In this document: positions 1 through 5,932 of the stretch, one piece after another
Position numbering within the stretch: position 1 is the stretch's first letter
Layout: each line of letters opens with the position of its first letter
Assembly (NCBI GenBank): GCA_041603535.1
Contig: JBFIEE010000085.1
Location: 1 to 7,947, forward strand
Reading direction: 5' to 3'
From: HB2-32-21 sp041603535
Lineage (GTDB): Bacteria; Pseudomonadota; Gammaproteobacteria; Pseudomonadales; Porticoccaceae
Length of the DNA stretch: 7,947 nt
Position numbers and translations under genes: made by a program
Notes under the pieces: model-generated
Seen by the model: the letters and a program-made list of their open reading frames with translations, nothing else
The model's database searches: none
What the model was told of the DNA's origin: nothing

Positions 1-1735
1 CTATGACAAAGTGCTACCCCAGCACTGGCAACTGCGTACCAGCTATCAAAACGAAACCAAGGACGGCATCAGTTCGCTCGGCGCGGTGATCGGTAACAGT
101 GGCGGCAACCCTCGAGCCGTGCTGTTGCCACAACCCATCGACTACCGCATGCAACAGTTTGATGCCGCACTGAGCTATGCCGAGGGCGGCAAAAGTTTTG
201 AAATCGCCTACTACCTGTCTGCCTTTGGCCAGGGCGAGCGCTCATTGACCTGGCAAAACCCCTACGCTGCCATTAGCGGCTGGGGCAGCAACTCGGCGGC
301 TGTCGACGCTACGGAAGCAAGTGTCGGTTACCCCGACGGCGAGGGTCGCGCGGCCCTGCCACCGGATAACCAGTTTCATCAAATCAGCCTGTTGGGCGGA
401 TACCAGCTGGGCGACTACTCGCATCTCAACGCTGACATTGCTGTCGGTCGCATGACCCAAAATGAAACGTTCTTGCCGTATACAGTCAATCCGGCACTTG
501 CCGCCAGTATCACCGAAGCCTTGCCTCGTGACTCGCTGGATGGACGTATCGACACCACGCTGTTCAACCTGCGCTTCAGCTCACGCCCGACACCCCGATT
601 CAACTGGCGCGCAGCCTGGCGCTACGATAACCGGGATAACAAAACCCCGCACAATGAATACTTTTTTATTGCGGGTGATTCCATCACCCAAACCGACGCG
701 GGCAGCGCCAGCAGTACCCTGAGCCGTTACCGTCGCAATGAGCCCTATAGTTATCGGGAGCAAAAATACAGTGCGGATGCCAGCTACCGCGTCGCGGGCC
801 GAACCGATCTAAGCGCAGGCGTGGAACGACGGGACATCGACCGGGATTATTCTGAACGCGAGCAGGCCATAGAGGATACCGTCAAGTTCGGTATCAAAAG
901 CACCCTGGGCGAGCGCTTCACAGCCGGGCTGGACCTGGCCCGCACCAGGCGTCACGGATCCAGCTATCGCGGGGAGGAGCCGTTCCTGTCGAGTTATCGC
1001 CCCGACTATACCGGCAACCCAGCCACCCTCGGCTGGGAGAATCATCCCGACCTGCGCAAGTATTATATGGCCGATAGAATACGCACCAGAGCTGCACTGT
1101 CGGCCAACTACCTGATGGGCGAGGCGTGGACGACCAGCCTCGGGGTTAACTACCTGCAAGATGATTACGACCGCTCGGAGATGGGCCTGACTGACAGCAA
1201 AATGACCGGCTACACGTTGGATATTTCATACCACCCAGGCGGCGATAATCTGCTCTACGGATTTTATAGCCACGACAATATGGATTCCGATCAGGACGGG
1301 CGGGCTTTTCGTGGCTCAGCCAAAGCTACAGATTCGGCTGATCCGGCGCGGGACTGGTTCGCCACCCTGCGCGATGAAACCGATACTGTCGGCCTGGGCT
1401 TTAAGCGGGAGCTCAGCAACACACTGTCTATCGGTGCCGACTACGTGTATGCGAACGCTCGCGGCGAAGTCGACGTCACCACCGGTGCGGCGCTGTCCGC
1501 TGCGCCCCTGCCAGACACGCTGGTGCGCCTGCAATCCCTGGAGATGTACGGCGACTACCTGCTGCGCCCTGGCACCACAATCAAAGCCCGTTATCGCGTT
1601 GAAAAATATCATTCACGAGACTGGGCAGTGGACGGTGTCGCCCCCAATACCCTCGCCAACGTTATTACCCTGGGCGAGGACAGCCCCGATTACACAGTGC
1701 ATGTGATTTTGCTGTCGGTGGTCACTGAGTTTTGA
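1..1735 (+). CDS. mtrB: MtrB/PioB-family decaheme-associated outer membrane beta-barrel protein, 5'-truncated by window edge
   Basis: This family forms a 26-28-strand outer membrane barrel that sheathes a multihaem c-type cytochrome (MtrA, PioA, MtoA) and carries electrons between periplasm and cell surface. About 577 residues are visible; full members are about 650-750 residues, so the signal peptide and the N-terminal Cys region are outside the window. The frame is open to the left edge (Tyr-Asp-Lys precede the GTG at 11), so that GTG is not the true start. The sequence alternates polar and aromatic residues as in beta strands. The last ~130 residues carry family landmarks as I recall them: YGFYSHDNMDSDQ, DTVGLGFKREL, LPDTLVRLQSLEMYGDY, YRVEKYHSRDWAVDGVAP and TLGEDSPDYTVHV, with a terminal Phe used for BAM insertion. 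A cytochrome gene is expected upstream. It is convergent with copB. The symbol is a family label; pioB, mtoB or dmsF-type roles cannot be separated without the neighbours. Confidence 0.9.
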   Translation, partial: YDKVLPQHWQLRTSYQNETKDGISSLGAVIGNSGGNPRAVLLPQPIDYRMQQFDAALSYAEGGKSFEIAYYLSAFGQGERSLTWQNPYAAISGWGSNSAAVDATEASVGYPDGEGRAALPPDNQFHQISLLGGYQLGDYSHLNADIAVGRMTQNETFLPYTVNPALAASITEALPRDSLDGRIDTTLFNLRFSSRPTPRFNWRAAWRYDNRDNKTPHNEYFFIAGDSITQTDAGSASSTLSRYRRNEPYSYREQKYSADASYRVAGRTDLSAGVERRDIDRDYSEREQAIEDTVKFGIKSTLGERFTAGLDLARTRRHGSSYRGEEPFLSSYRPDYTGNPATLGWENHPDLRKYYMADRIRTRAALSANYLMGEAWTTSLGVNYLQDDYDRSEMGLTDSKMTGYTLDISYHPGGDNLLYGFYSHDNMDSDQDGRAFRGSAKATDSADPARDWFATLRDETDTVGLGFKRELSNTLSIGADYVYANARGEVDVTTGAALSAAPLPDTLVRLQSLEMYGDYLLRPGTTIKARYRVEKYHSRDWAVDGVAPNTLANVITLGEDSPDYTVHVILLSVVTEF

Positions 1736-1829
1736 TCCACTTCTACGTGCATCACACCTCCGCGCAAGCAGCAACCCGTACGCTCGATATCCGACATTGA
1801 GCCAGTTTCACCATTATTTAACAGCGGCG
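1736..1829. other. convergent intergenic gap between the mtrB-like gene and copB
   Basis: These 94 bases separate two genes that meet tail to tail. A terminator would be expected, but I see only a weak hairpin at about 1781-1801 (GCTCGAT pairing with ATTGAGC, including one G-T pair, seven-base loop) without a clear T-run. Termination here may be Rho-dependent, or the two transcripts may overlap. Confidence 0.4.
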
Positions 1830-2597
1830 TCAAAACCACATGCGCAGCCCCACCACAAGCTCGCTGTTATCAGTATTTTGCCCAGCAACACGGGCATAAT
1901 CAGCGGTGTTCCCGTAACGTCGCTGCCAGTTGAAACCAACATAGGGCGCAAACTCCCTGCGCAGAAAATAATATAACCGCACACCGGCTTCGATATCGGC
2001 CAGGCCTGCACCCGCGCCGCTAGCAGCATCGTTTTCGCCATAAAAATTGATTGCTATTTCAGGTGATAGCACCAGTTTTTGAGTCAGCAGTAACGCGTAC
2101 TCCGCTTCTAACCGCAGCGCCGTTCGACCTTCGTTGCCGATAAATAACGCCACGTTGGTATCAATAAATCCGGGCGCGAGACCCCGCAAACCGATAGTCA
2201 ACCAATGCCGCTCGGGCTCTGGTTTCCAGTCGCTACGCCAGCCAATCTGAGCATTCCAGAACGGCGTCGCCGCCCGGCTATAAAGCAATTGCAGCTCTAC
2301 TTCTTCGCTGTCGCCCCACACCCATTCACCCTCGGTTTTTAACCACAACTTATTGAGATCATGCCCGAGCCAGGCATCGACTTCCCATACCAGTGGGTCA
2401 TCGCCATCCCAGGTAGAATCTGCGCTCCGCCACTCCAACCGATCGACCATCACCATGGTCAGCAAGGGATCATCATCACCGCTGGCTAACAGTTGCGGCG
2501 CGGTGATCAACGCGGCGAGCAACGTTGCGGCTAGCGCTGCAATTCTCGCCCGGAAGGTAATTACATGTAACGGCGTCATATCACGAACTATTTTCAT
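1830..2597 (-). CDS. copB: Copper resistance protein B (CopB/PcoB), outer membrane, short form
   Basis: CopB/PcoB is the outer membrane partner of the periplasmic oxidase CopA/PcoA in copper tolerance. The 255 residues begin with a signal peptide (hydrophobic about 18-38, likely cleavage near LLASG). The body shows the family pattern: TMVMVDRLEWR (48-57), WEVDAWLGHDLNKLWLKTEGEW (71-92), VELQLLYSRAATPFWNAQIG (100-119), GLRGLAPGFIDTNVALFIGN (136-155), LEAEYALLLTQKLVLSPEI (163-181), AGVRLYYFLRREFAPYVGF (204-222) and a terminal Trp-Phe suited to barrel insertion. The start has a good ribosome binding site, AGGGG, with six bases before ATG. It lies 93 bases after the copA stop, so it is almost certainly co-transcribed with copA. 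The Met/His-rich stretch that usually follows the signal peptide in CopB is absent, which makes the protein shorter than the ~300-330 residues usual for the family. Confidence 0.92.
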   Translation of the reverse strand: MKIVRDMTPLHVITFRARIAALAATLLAALITAPQLLASGDDDPLLTMVMVDRLEWRSADSTWDGDDPLVWEVDAWLGHDLNKLWLKTEGEWVWGDSEEVELQLLYSRAATPFWNAQIGWRSDWKPEPERHWLTIGLRGLAPGFIDTNVALFIGNEGRTALRLEAEYALLLTQKLVLSPEIAINFYGENDAASGAGAGLADIEAGVRLYYFLRREFAPYVGFNWQRRYGNTADYARVAGQNTDNSELVVGLRMWF

Positions 2598-2602
2598 CTC
2601 AT

Positions 2603-2609
2603 TCCCCTA
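2603..2609 (-). promoter_or_regulatory. Shine-Dalgarno site of copB, overlapping an in-frame stop of the copA frame
   Basis: On the minus strand TTTAGGGGAATGAG precedes the copB ATG, with AGGGG spaced six bases from it. The TAG at 2607-2609 inside this site is in the copA reading frame and is the next stop after the copA amber codon at 2691-2693. That arrangement is usual for the end of an upstream operon gene. Confidence 0.6.
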
Positions 2610-2690
2610 AATTCCAGATTCAAGCGCTGGTTCAACCACTGCTTTAACCACGGCTTCGTGCCATACCTCGGCTTTAGTCCCGGCCTTAAT

Positions 2691-4658
2691 CTAGACAACC
2701 TGCACTTCGCGGAACATGCCCATCATGTGATAGAGCAAGTGACAGTGGTAAGCCCACCCTCCCCGCGCATCGGCCGTCACCAGATAACTTATTTTTGCAC
2801 CGGGCTGCACCACGACGGTGTGTTTGCGGGGGATGTGTTTACCGTCGCCGATTTCCAGATCACTCCACATGCCGTGCAAGTGAATGGGGTGGTTCATCAT
2901 GGTGTCATTCACCAGCGTAATTCGCACCCGTTCGCCATATGTAAGGTAGAGTGGTTCGGCGTCTGCGTAGTTAACACCGCTGAATGACCACATATAGCGC
3001 CCCATATTGCCCGTCAGGTGAAGCTGTATTTCTCGGGTCGGCTCTCGCGGATCGGGCGTGTTGCGCAGATGACGCAAGTCGGCATAGGTCAGCACCCGTC
3101 TGCCGTATTGGCTTTGGTGATCGCGCAGGCCAATGCCAGGATCGTCGAGCCGATACAGGGGCATTACCGAGCGCATATCGACATGGGGCCCAAACTCTTC
3201 GGGTACATGCACGATGGCCGCAGCGCTGCCATAGCCGGCGCTACCCGAGCCTGAGAACATGTCCATCCCAGGCATTTGGTCGGTCGCGGTTGTCTGACTG
3301 CCGTGATTCATGCCCGGGTTCATATCTCCCTTCATACCGCCGTGCATGCTGTGATCCATACCACTGCCGGCAGTGGTGGTAGCAGCGGGTTTTTGTTGCC
3401 CGTTGTGCTGACTATGCTCGCCTCCGCCTGCCGTACCCCGAGCTGCGCTCTGATGATCCATAGCTCCGTTATTGAGGGCGCCGTTATTGAGCGCGCCGTT
3501 ATTGACCGCACCATGCGCTCCATGGCCCATTCCCATATCGCCATGAGTCAAAATGGGCGCCGGATCCATCGGCGGAACGTCTGCTTTGAGGCCAGCATCT
3601 GGCGTTAACGTACCCCGGGCATAACCGCTGCGATCAATGGCCTGAGCAAAGACACTGTAAGCGGTGTCTCCGTCTGGCTCGACAATGACATCGTAGGTTT
3701 CCGCCACGCCGATACGAAAATCATCCACGCTGACCGGTTGCACATACTGACCGTCGGCCGCCACCACGGTCATTTTTAAGCCGGGGATGCGCACGTCGAA
3801 CAGGGTCATTGCGGCGGCATTAATAAAACGTAAGCGTATCCGCTCGCCCGGCCGAAACAAACCTGTCCAGCCCGCGGCCGGCGTCTCGCCATTCATTAAA
3901 AAAGTGTAGGTATAGCCGGTGACATCGGAAATGTCCCGATCGTTCATGCGCATGCGATTCCACATGGCGCGCTCACTCCAGGTATTGGCCACACCCTTGT
4001 CACGAATATCCCGCCACAGATCAACCGCTGTGCGTTGGCGGATGTTGTAGTAATGACTGAGCTTTTTCAGTTTGGCATGGACATCTTCTGGATCTTCGTC
4101 GGTCCAGTCTGACAGCATGACCACGTAATCCCGATCACAGGCGAACGGTTCCGGGGCGCGGGCATGGATCACGATGGCGCCGTAATGCCCGGTCTGCTCC
4201 TGCATTCCGGAGTGGCTGTGATACCAGTAGGTACCATTTTGTTTAACATCGAAGGTGTAGGTATAGGACGCGCCCGGCTTAATACCGGGAAAGCTGATAC
4301 CTGGCACACCGTCCATATCCGCCGGTAGAATCATGCCGTGCCAGTGAATCGACGTATCTTCTGCCAGTTGATTGGTCACCTTCAGGGTGACGCGCTCGCC
4401 TTCACGCCAGTGCAATACCGGCCCGGGCACGCCCCCGTTAATGGCCGTCGCCACGCTCTGCGCACCCGTAAAATTCACCGCCTGATAACCAATGTTCAGG
4501 TCGAAGCGGTTGCCTGCCAAAGCGCGAGGCTGACTGGCAACCACGGCACTTGACGCGAAGGATCTAGATATTTTCGCACCGGACAATACAAGTCCGGCAC
4601 CGGCAAGCCCCGTCACGAAACGGCGGCGGGACAAATTGGTAACTTTATGAATGCGCAT
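2691..4658 (-). CDS. copA: CopA-type copper resistance multicopper oxidase (Tat-exported)
   Basis: CopA/PcoA oxidises Cu(I) in the periplasm and binds extra copper. The 655-residue protein has a Tat signal (LSRRRF at 9-14, then a hydrophobic stretch). Copper-site motifs are all present: HWHG (105-108), YWYHSHS (144-150), HPIHLHG (590-596) and AYHCHLLYH (636-644). Between the domains lies a Met/His/Gly-rich linker (about 371-467: MGMGHGAHG, MDHSMHGGMKGDMNPGMNHG, MPGMDM), typical of CopA, with an extra NNGAL/M triplet (386-400). The start is supported by a perfect AAGGAG at 4667-4672, eight bases before ATG. copB follows after 93 bases. Two oddities stand near the C-terminus. The type-1 motif reads HCHLLYHMMGM, one residue shorter than the usual H-x4-M. 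The frame also continues for 27 sense codons beyond the TAG stop. Known laccase-like relatives (CueO, CumA) lack this linker arrangement, so CopA is the best call. Confidence 0.95.
   Translation of the reverse strand: MRIHKVTNLSRRRFVTGLAGAGLVLSGAKISRSFASSAVVASQPRALAGNRFDLNIGYQAVNFTGAQSVATAINGGVPGPVLHWREGERVTLKVTNQLAEDTSIHWHGMILPADMDGVPGISFPGIKPGASYTYTFDVKQNGTYWYHSHSGMQEQTGHYGAIVIHARAPEPFACDRDYVVMLSDWTDEDPEDVHAKLKKLSHYYNIRQRTAVDLWRDIRDKGVANTWSERAMWNRMRMNDRDISDVTGYTYTFLMNGETPAAGWTGLFRPGERIRLRFINAAAMTLFDVRIPGLKMTVVAADGQYVQPVSVDDFRIGVAETYDVIVEPDGDTAYSVFAQAIDRSGYARGTLTPDAGLKADVPPMDPAPILTHGDMGMGHGAHGAVNNGALNNGALNNGAMDHQSAARGTAGGGEHSQHNGQQKPAATTTAGSGMDHSMHGGMKGDMNPGMNHGSQTTATDQMPGMDMFSGSGSAGYGSAAAIVHVPEEFGPHVDMRSVMPLYRLDDPGIGLRDHQSQYGRRVLTYADLRHLRNTPDPREPTREIQLHLTGNMGRYMWSFSGVNYADAEPLYLTYGERVRITLVNDTMMNHPIHLHGMWSDLEIGDGKHIPRKHTVVVQPGAKISYLVTADARGGWAYHCHLLYHMMGMFREVQVV
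3466..3510. repeat. three tandem 15-bp repeats in the copA linker
   Basis: Three units starting ccgttattga follow each other at 3466-3480, 3481-3495 and 3496-3510. They differ only in the last five bases. In the copA frame they encode the NNGAL, NNGAL, NNGAM run (residues 386-400). The period is a multiple of three, so copy-number change keeps the reading frame. They sit beside the Met/His copper-binding stretch and probably change only linker length. Confidence 0.85.
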
Positions 4659-4959
4659 TCTTTCTTCTCCTTACTGTACTGAAGTGACGAGACTGAGCGC
4701 CGTGTGCATTGGGCTCGGCGTACATGTCTGACACACCATCCCGTTTTCGCCATCCCGCCGCATAGAGTTCCGGCCCCTCCCTCATCGCCATCACAAAATT
4801 ACCCACCGGGAAGCCCCGCACAGCTAGTGCGATTGCCGTGGCGGATTTTTCGGACAGCAAGTGCTTTATCGCGAGAACGCGAAGAAGGCCTTCGAAGACG
4901 CAACCGCGGTATGTCACCGGTATATTTAACGCAACCAACCCAGGGAAAAACTGCTTCAT
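4645..4959 (-). CDS. Hypothetical 104-residue protein overlapping the copA start
   Basis: I do not recognise this protein. The ATG at 4959 is preceded by GGAG with six bases between, a better start than the ATG at 5004, which would add 15 residues without a visible site. The product is basic, starts MKQFFPGLVALNIP, has a mildly hydrophobic middle (about 41-58) and a polar C-terminus rich in Arg, Lys and His. The last 14 bases overlap the copA start and the copA Shine-Dalgarno lies inside its final codons, so translational coupling with copA is possible. It fills most of an otherwise unexplained 441-base gap inside the cop operon. It could equally be an untranslated leader or the remains of a former gene; codon choice looks plausible but no family match comes to mind. 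Confidence 0.35.
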   Translation of the reverse strand: MKQFFPGLVALNIPVTYRGCVFEGLLRVLAIKHLLSEKSATAIALAVRGFPVGNFVMAMREGPELYAAGWRKRDGVSDMYAEPNAHGAQSRHFSTVRRRKNAHS

Positions 4960-4991
4960 GTGTAACTCCGACAATGACCAACATCTTGAGT

Positions 4992-5012
4992 GAGCGCTCG
5001 ACATAGACGAGC
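4992..5012. other. overlapping small palindromes upstream of the small ORF
   Basis: GAGCGCTC at 4992-4999 is a perfect 8-bp palindrome. It overlaps a 5-bp inverted repeat, GCTCG (4996-5000) with CGAGC (5008-5012), seven bases apart. It lies 33 bases upstream of the small ORF start and could be a regulator site or an RNA hairpin. Arms this short also arise by chance. Confidence 0.3.
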
Positions 5013-5016
5013 ACCC

Positions 5017-5060
5017 GCGGGAGTCAAACTGAAATAGATTTACTGGTATGTAACTCCCGC
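5017..5060. promoter_or_regulatory. 8-bp inverted repeat with AT-rich spacer in the cop intergenic region
   Basis: GCGGGAGT at 5017-5024 is exactly complementary to ACTCCCGC at 5053-5060. The 28-base spacer is clearly more AT-rich than its surroundings, as for a promoter flanked by operator halves or a long-armed RNA structure. No convincing -35/-10 pair is visible in the spacer. It lies between the CopL-like gene and the small ORF in front of copA. Confidence 0.35.
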
Positions 5061-5062
5061 TA

Positions 5063-5087
5063 GCGCCTGAGGACGTTTTTCAGGCGC
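5063..5087. other. perfect 8-bp hairpin just downstream of the CopL-like gene
   Basis: GCGCCTGA (5063-5070) pairs with TCAGGCGC (5080-5087) around a nine-base loop, 13 bases past the stop codon of the CopL-like gene as read on the minus strand. No T-run follows on either strand, so it is not a standard intrinsic terminator. It could be an mRNA-stabilising or processing hairpin that separates the first gene from copAB. Confidence 0.45.
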
Positions 5088-5099
5088 ACCTGTCCTGTG

Positions 5100-5504
5100 T
5101 TAGCAGAAATTGGGGGGACGAAACAGAGAAGAAGTGGTCACCACGCGGCGGCCAGACTGCATGGTAAGCGTAGCGCCTGGCAGTGGGGAAAAGACCGTAG
5201 CTAAACCCACGGCCGGGAGATAGGCGGAGCAGATGCCGGGACAACAGGTACAGTCCTGTTCACAGGCACCGGGTGCAGCCATCGTGTGCTCGGACGAAGC
5301 GCAAGCTGCCCCCACGCATGCAGTCTGGCTCATGTCCATCATCGCGTGACCTGGCGCGGAACGGCTCATCTCCGCCATGAGCGGCTTAATCGTCACCAAT
5401 GAAAGTGCCACCAGAACCACGCAAAACAATGCTTGCGAGGCGCCTCGCAGGGTCGCTCCGATAGCGGCAATGGACATGGTTTGCACTGTACTTGTTGTAC
5501 TCAT
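5100..5504 (-). CDS. Small exported Cys/Met/His-rich protein, CopL/DUF2946-like, first gene of the cop cluster
   Basis: The 134-residue product (from ATG 5504) has a hydrophobic segment at about 24-40 that looks like a signal peptide or membrane anchor. A metal-ligand-rich stretch follows: PGHAMMDMSQ (51-60), CVGAAC (63-68), CEQDCTCCPGIC (81-92), seven Cys in all. The C-terminus ends LFRPPNFC; an RPP ending and a DC-x-CC-like motif recall the small CopL/DUF2946 proteins found ahead of copA and induced by copper. This is a family-level impression, not a search result. The start is uncertain. A GTG at 5522 would add six residues, neither start has a clear Shine-Dalgarno, and a hairpin covers the region just upstream. 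Its position before copA supports a role in copper handling or cop regulation. Confidence 0.65.
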   Translation of the reverse strand: MSTTSTVQTMSIAAIGATLRGASQALFCVVLVALSLVTIKPLMAEMSRSAPGHAMMDMSQTACVGAACASSEHTMAAPGACEQDCTCCPGICSAYLPAVGLATVFSPLPGATLTMQSGRRVVTTSSLFRPPNFC

Positions 5505-5505
5505 A

Positions 5506-5530
5506 GTCGCCAAGTAGACCACGTGGCGAC
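5506..5530. promoter_or_regulatory. 7-bp inverted repeat directly in front of the CopL-like start
   Basis: GTCGCCA (5506-5512) pairs with TGGCGAC (5524-5530), 11 bases apart. On the minus strand the second arm ends one base before the ATG at 5504. As RNA it would hide the ribosome-binding region; as DNA it could be an operator. This bears on the start choice, since the GTG at 5522 would lie in the loop. Confidence 0.4.
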
Positions 5531-5633
5531 ACGGTAGCTCAAGATGTTCTGTAAAGAATACCTGCCGCTGGCCCTGACCACCGCTAACAGCACCGATAAA
5601 GCCTGGTTAGACTGTCGTGCACCCCAGGGATTT

Positions 5634-5924
5634 TCATTGCCCGCCGAGTAGTTGACCATCTTCAGCTTCACCTACTCGGCCATACCCCAGACGCGTCTCG
5701 ACAATAACAACATTAATAATCAGCCAGGCTAGCAACATCGTTACGATGGTATGGCTGAGGAAGTGGTCGCCAATTAGCATTTTGTAAGCACCCATGATCC
5801 AGCCGGTGGCCGCAGCAAGATAAAGTGCCTGTGTCCCATAGCCTGTGTCCCATAGATAGGTGCCAGCCACTTTGGAGGATATGGGGTTATTGACCTGCCA
5901 GACGACGGGTGCCAGTGCGTACCA
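5634..5924 (-). pseudogene. C-terminal remnant of a PAP2-family phosphatase
   Basis: The frame is open from just after a TGA at 5925-5927 to the stop at 5634. The recognisable part, about 75 residues, has two hydrophobic segments around YKMLIGDHFLSH. That matches the third conserved block of PAP2 (type-2 phosphatidic acid phosphatase) membrane enzymes, where the basic residue and the His belong to the active site. The first two blocks (K-x6-RP and PSGH) are missing, and there is no room for them because the PA2778-like gene ends at 5933. No ribosome binding site precedes the GTG at 5870. A 14-bp tandem duplication lies inside. I infer a decayed fragment; an independent small membrane protein is possible but less likely. 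Confidence 0.5.
5828..5855. repeat. perfect 14-bp tandem duplication
   Basis: CCTGTGTCCCATAG occurs twice in direct succession (5828-5841 and 5842-5855). Fourteen is not a multiple of three, so the duplication shifts any reading frame through it, in line with decay of the PAP2-like remnant in which it lies. Confidence 0.9.
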
Positions 5925-5932
5925 TCATCGCG

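Noticed and set aside
809..1159. 116-codon minus-strand ORF inside the mtrB-like gene
   Set aside because: It lies opposite a well-supported coding region and shows no features of its own; it is a shadow of a GC-rich gene.
4704..5006. 100-codon plus-strand ORF opposite the small ORF before copA
   Set aside because: No Shine-Dalgarno, no family features, and orientation against the cop operon.
5535..5560. TTTACAGAA on the minus strand before the CopL-like gene as a possible copper-regulator box
   Set aside because: Only a half-site-like similarity to cop-box motifs, with no matching second half.
5544..5650. 35-codon plus-strand ORF between the CopL-like gene and the PAP2 remnant, with plausible-looking codons
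   Set aside because: No ribosome binding site, a stop shortly upstream in frame, and no recognisable family. The length is within chance.
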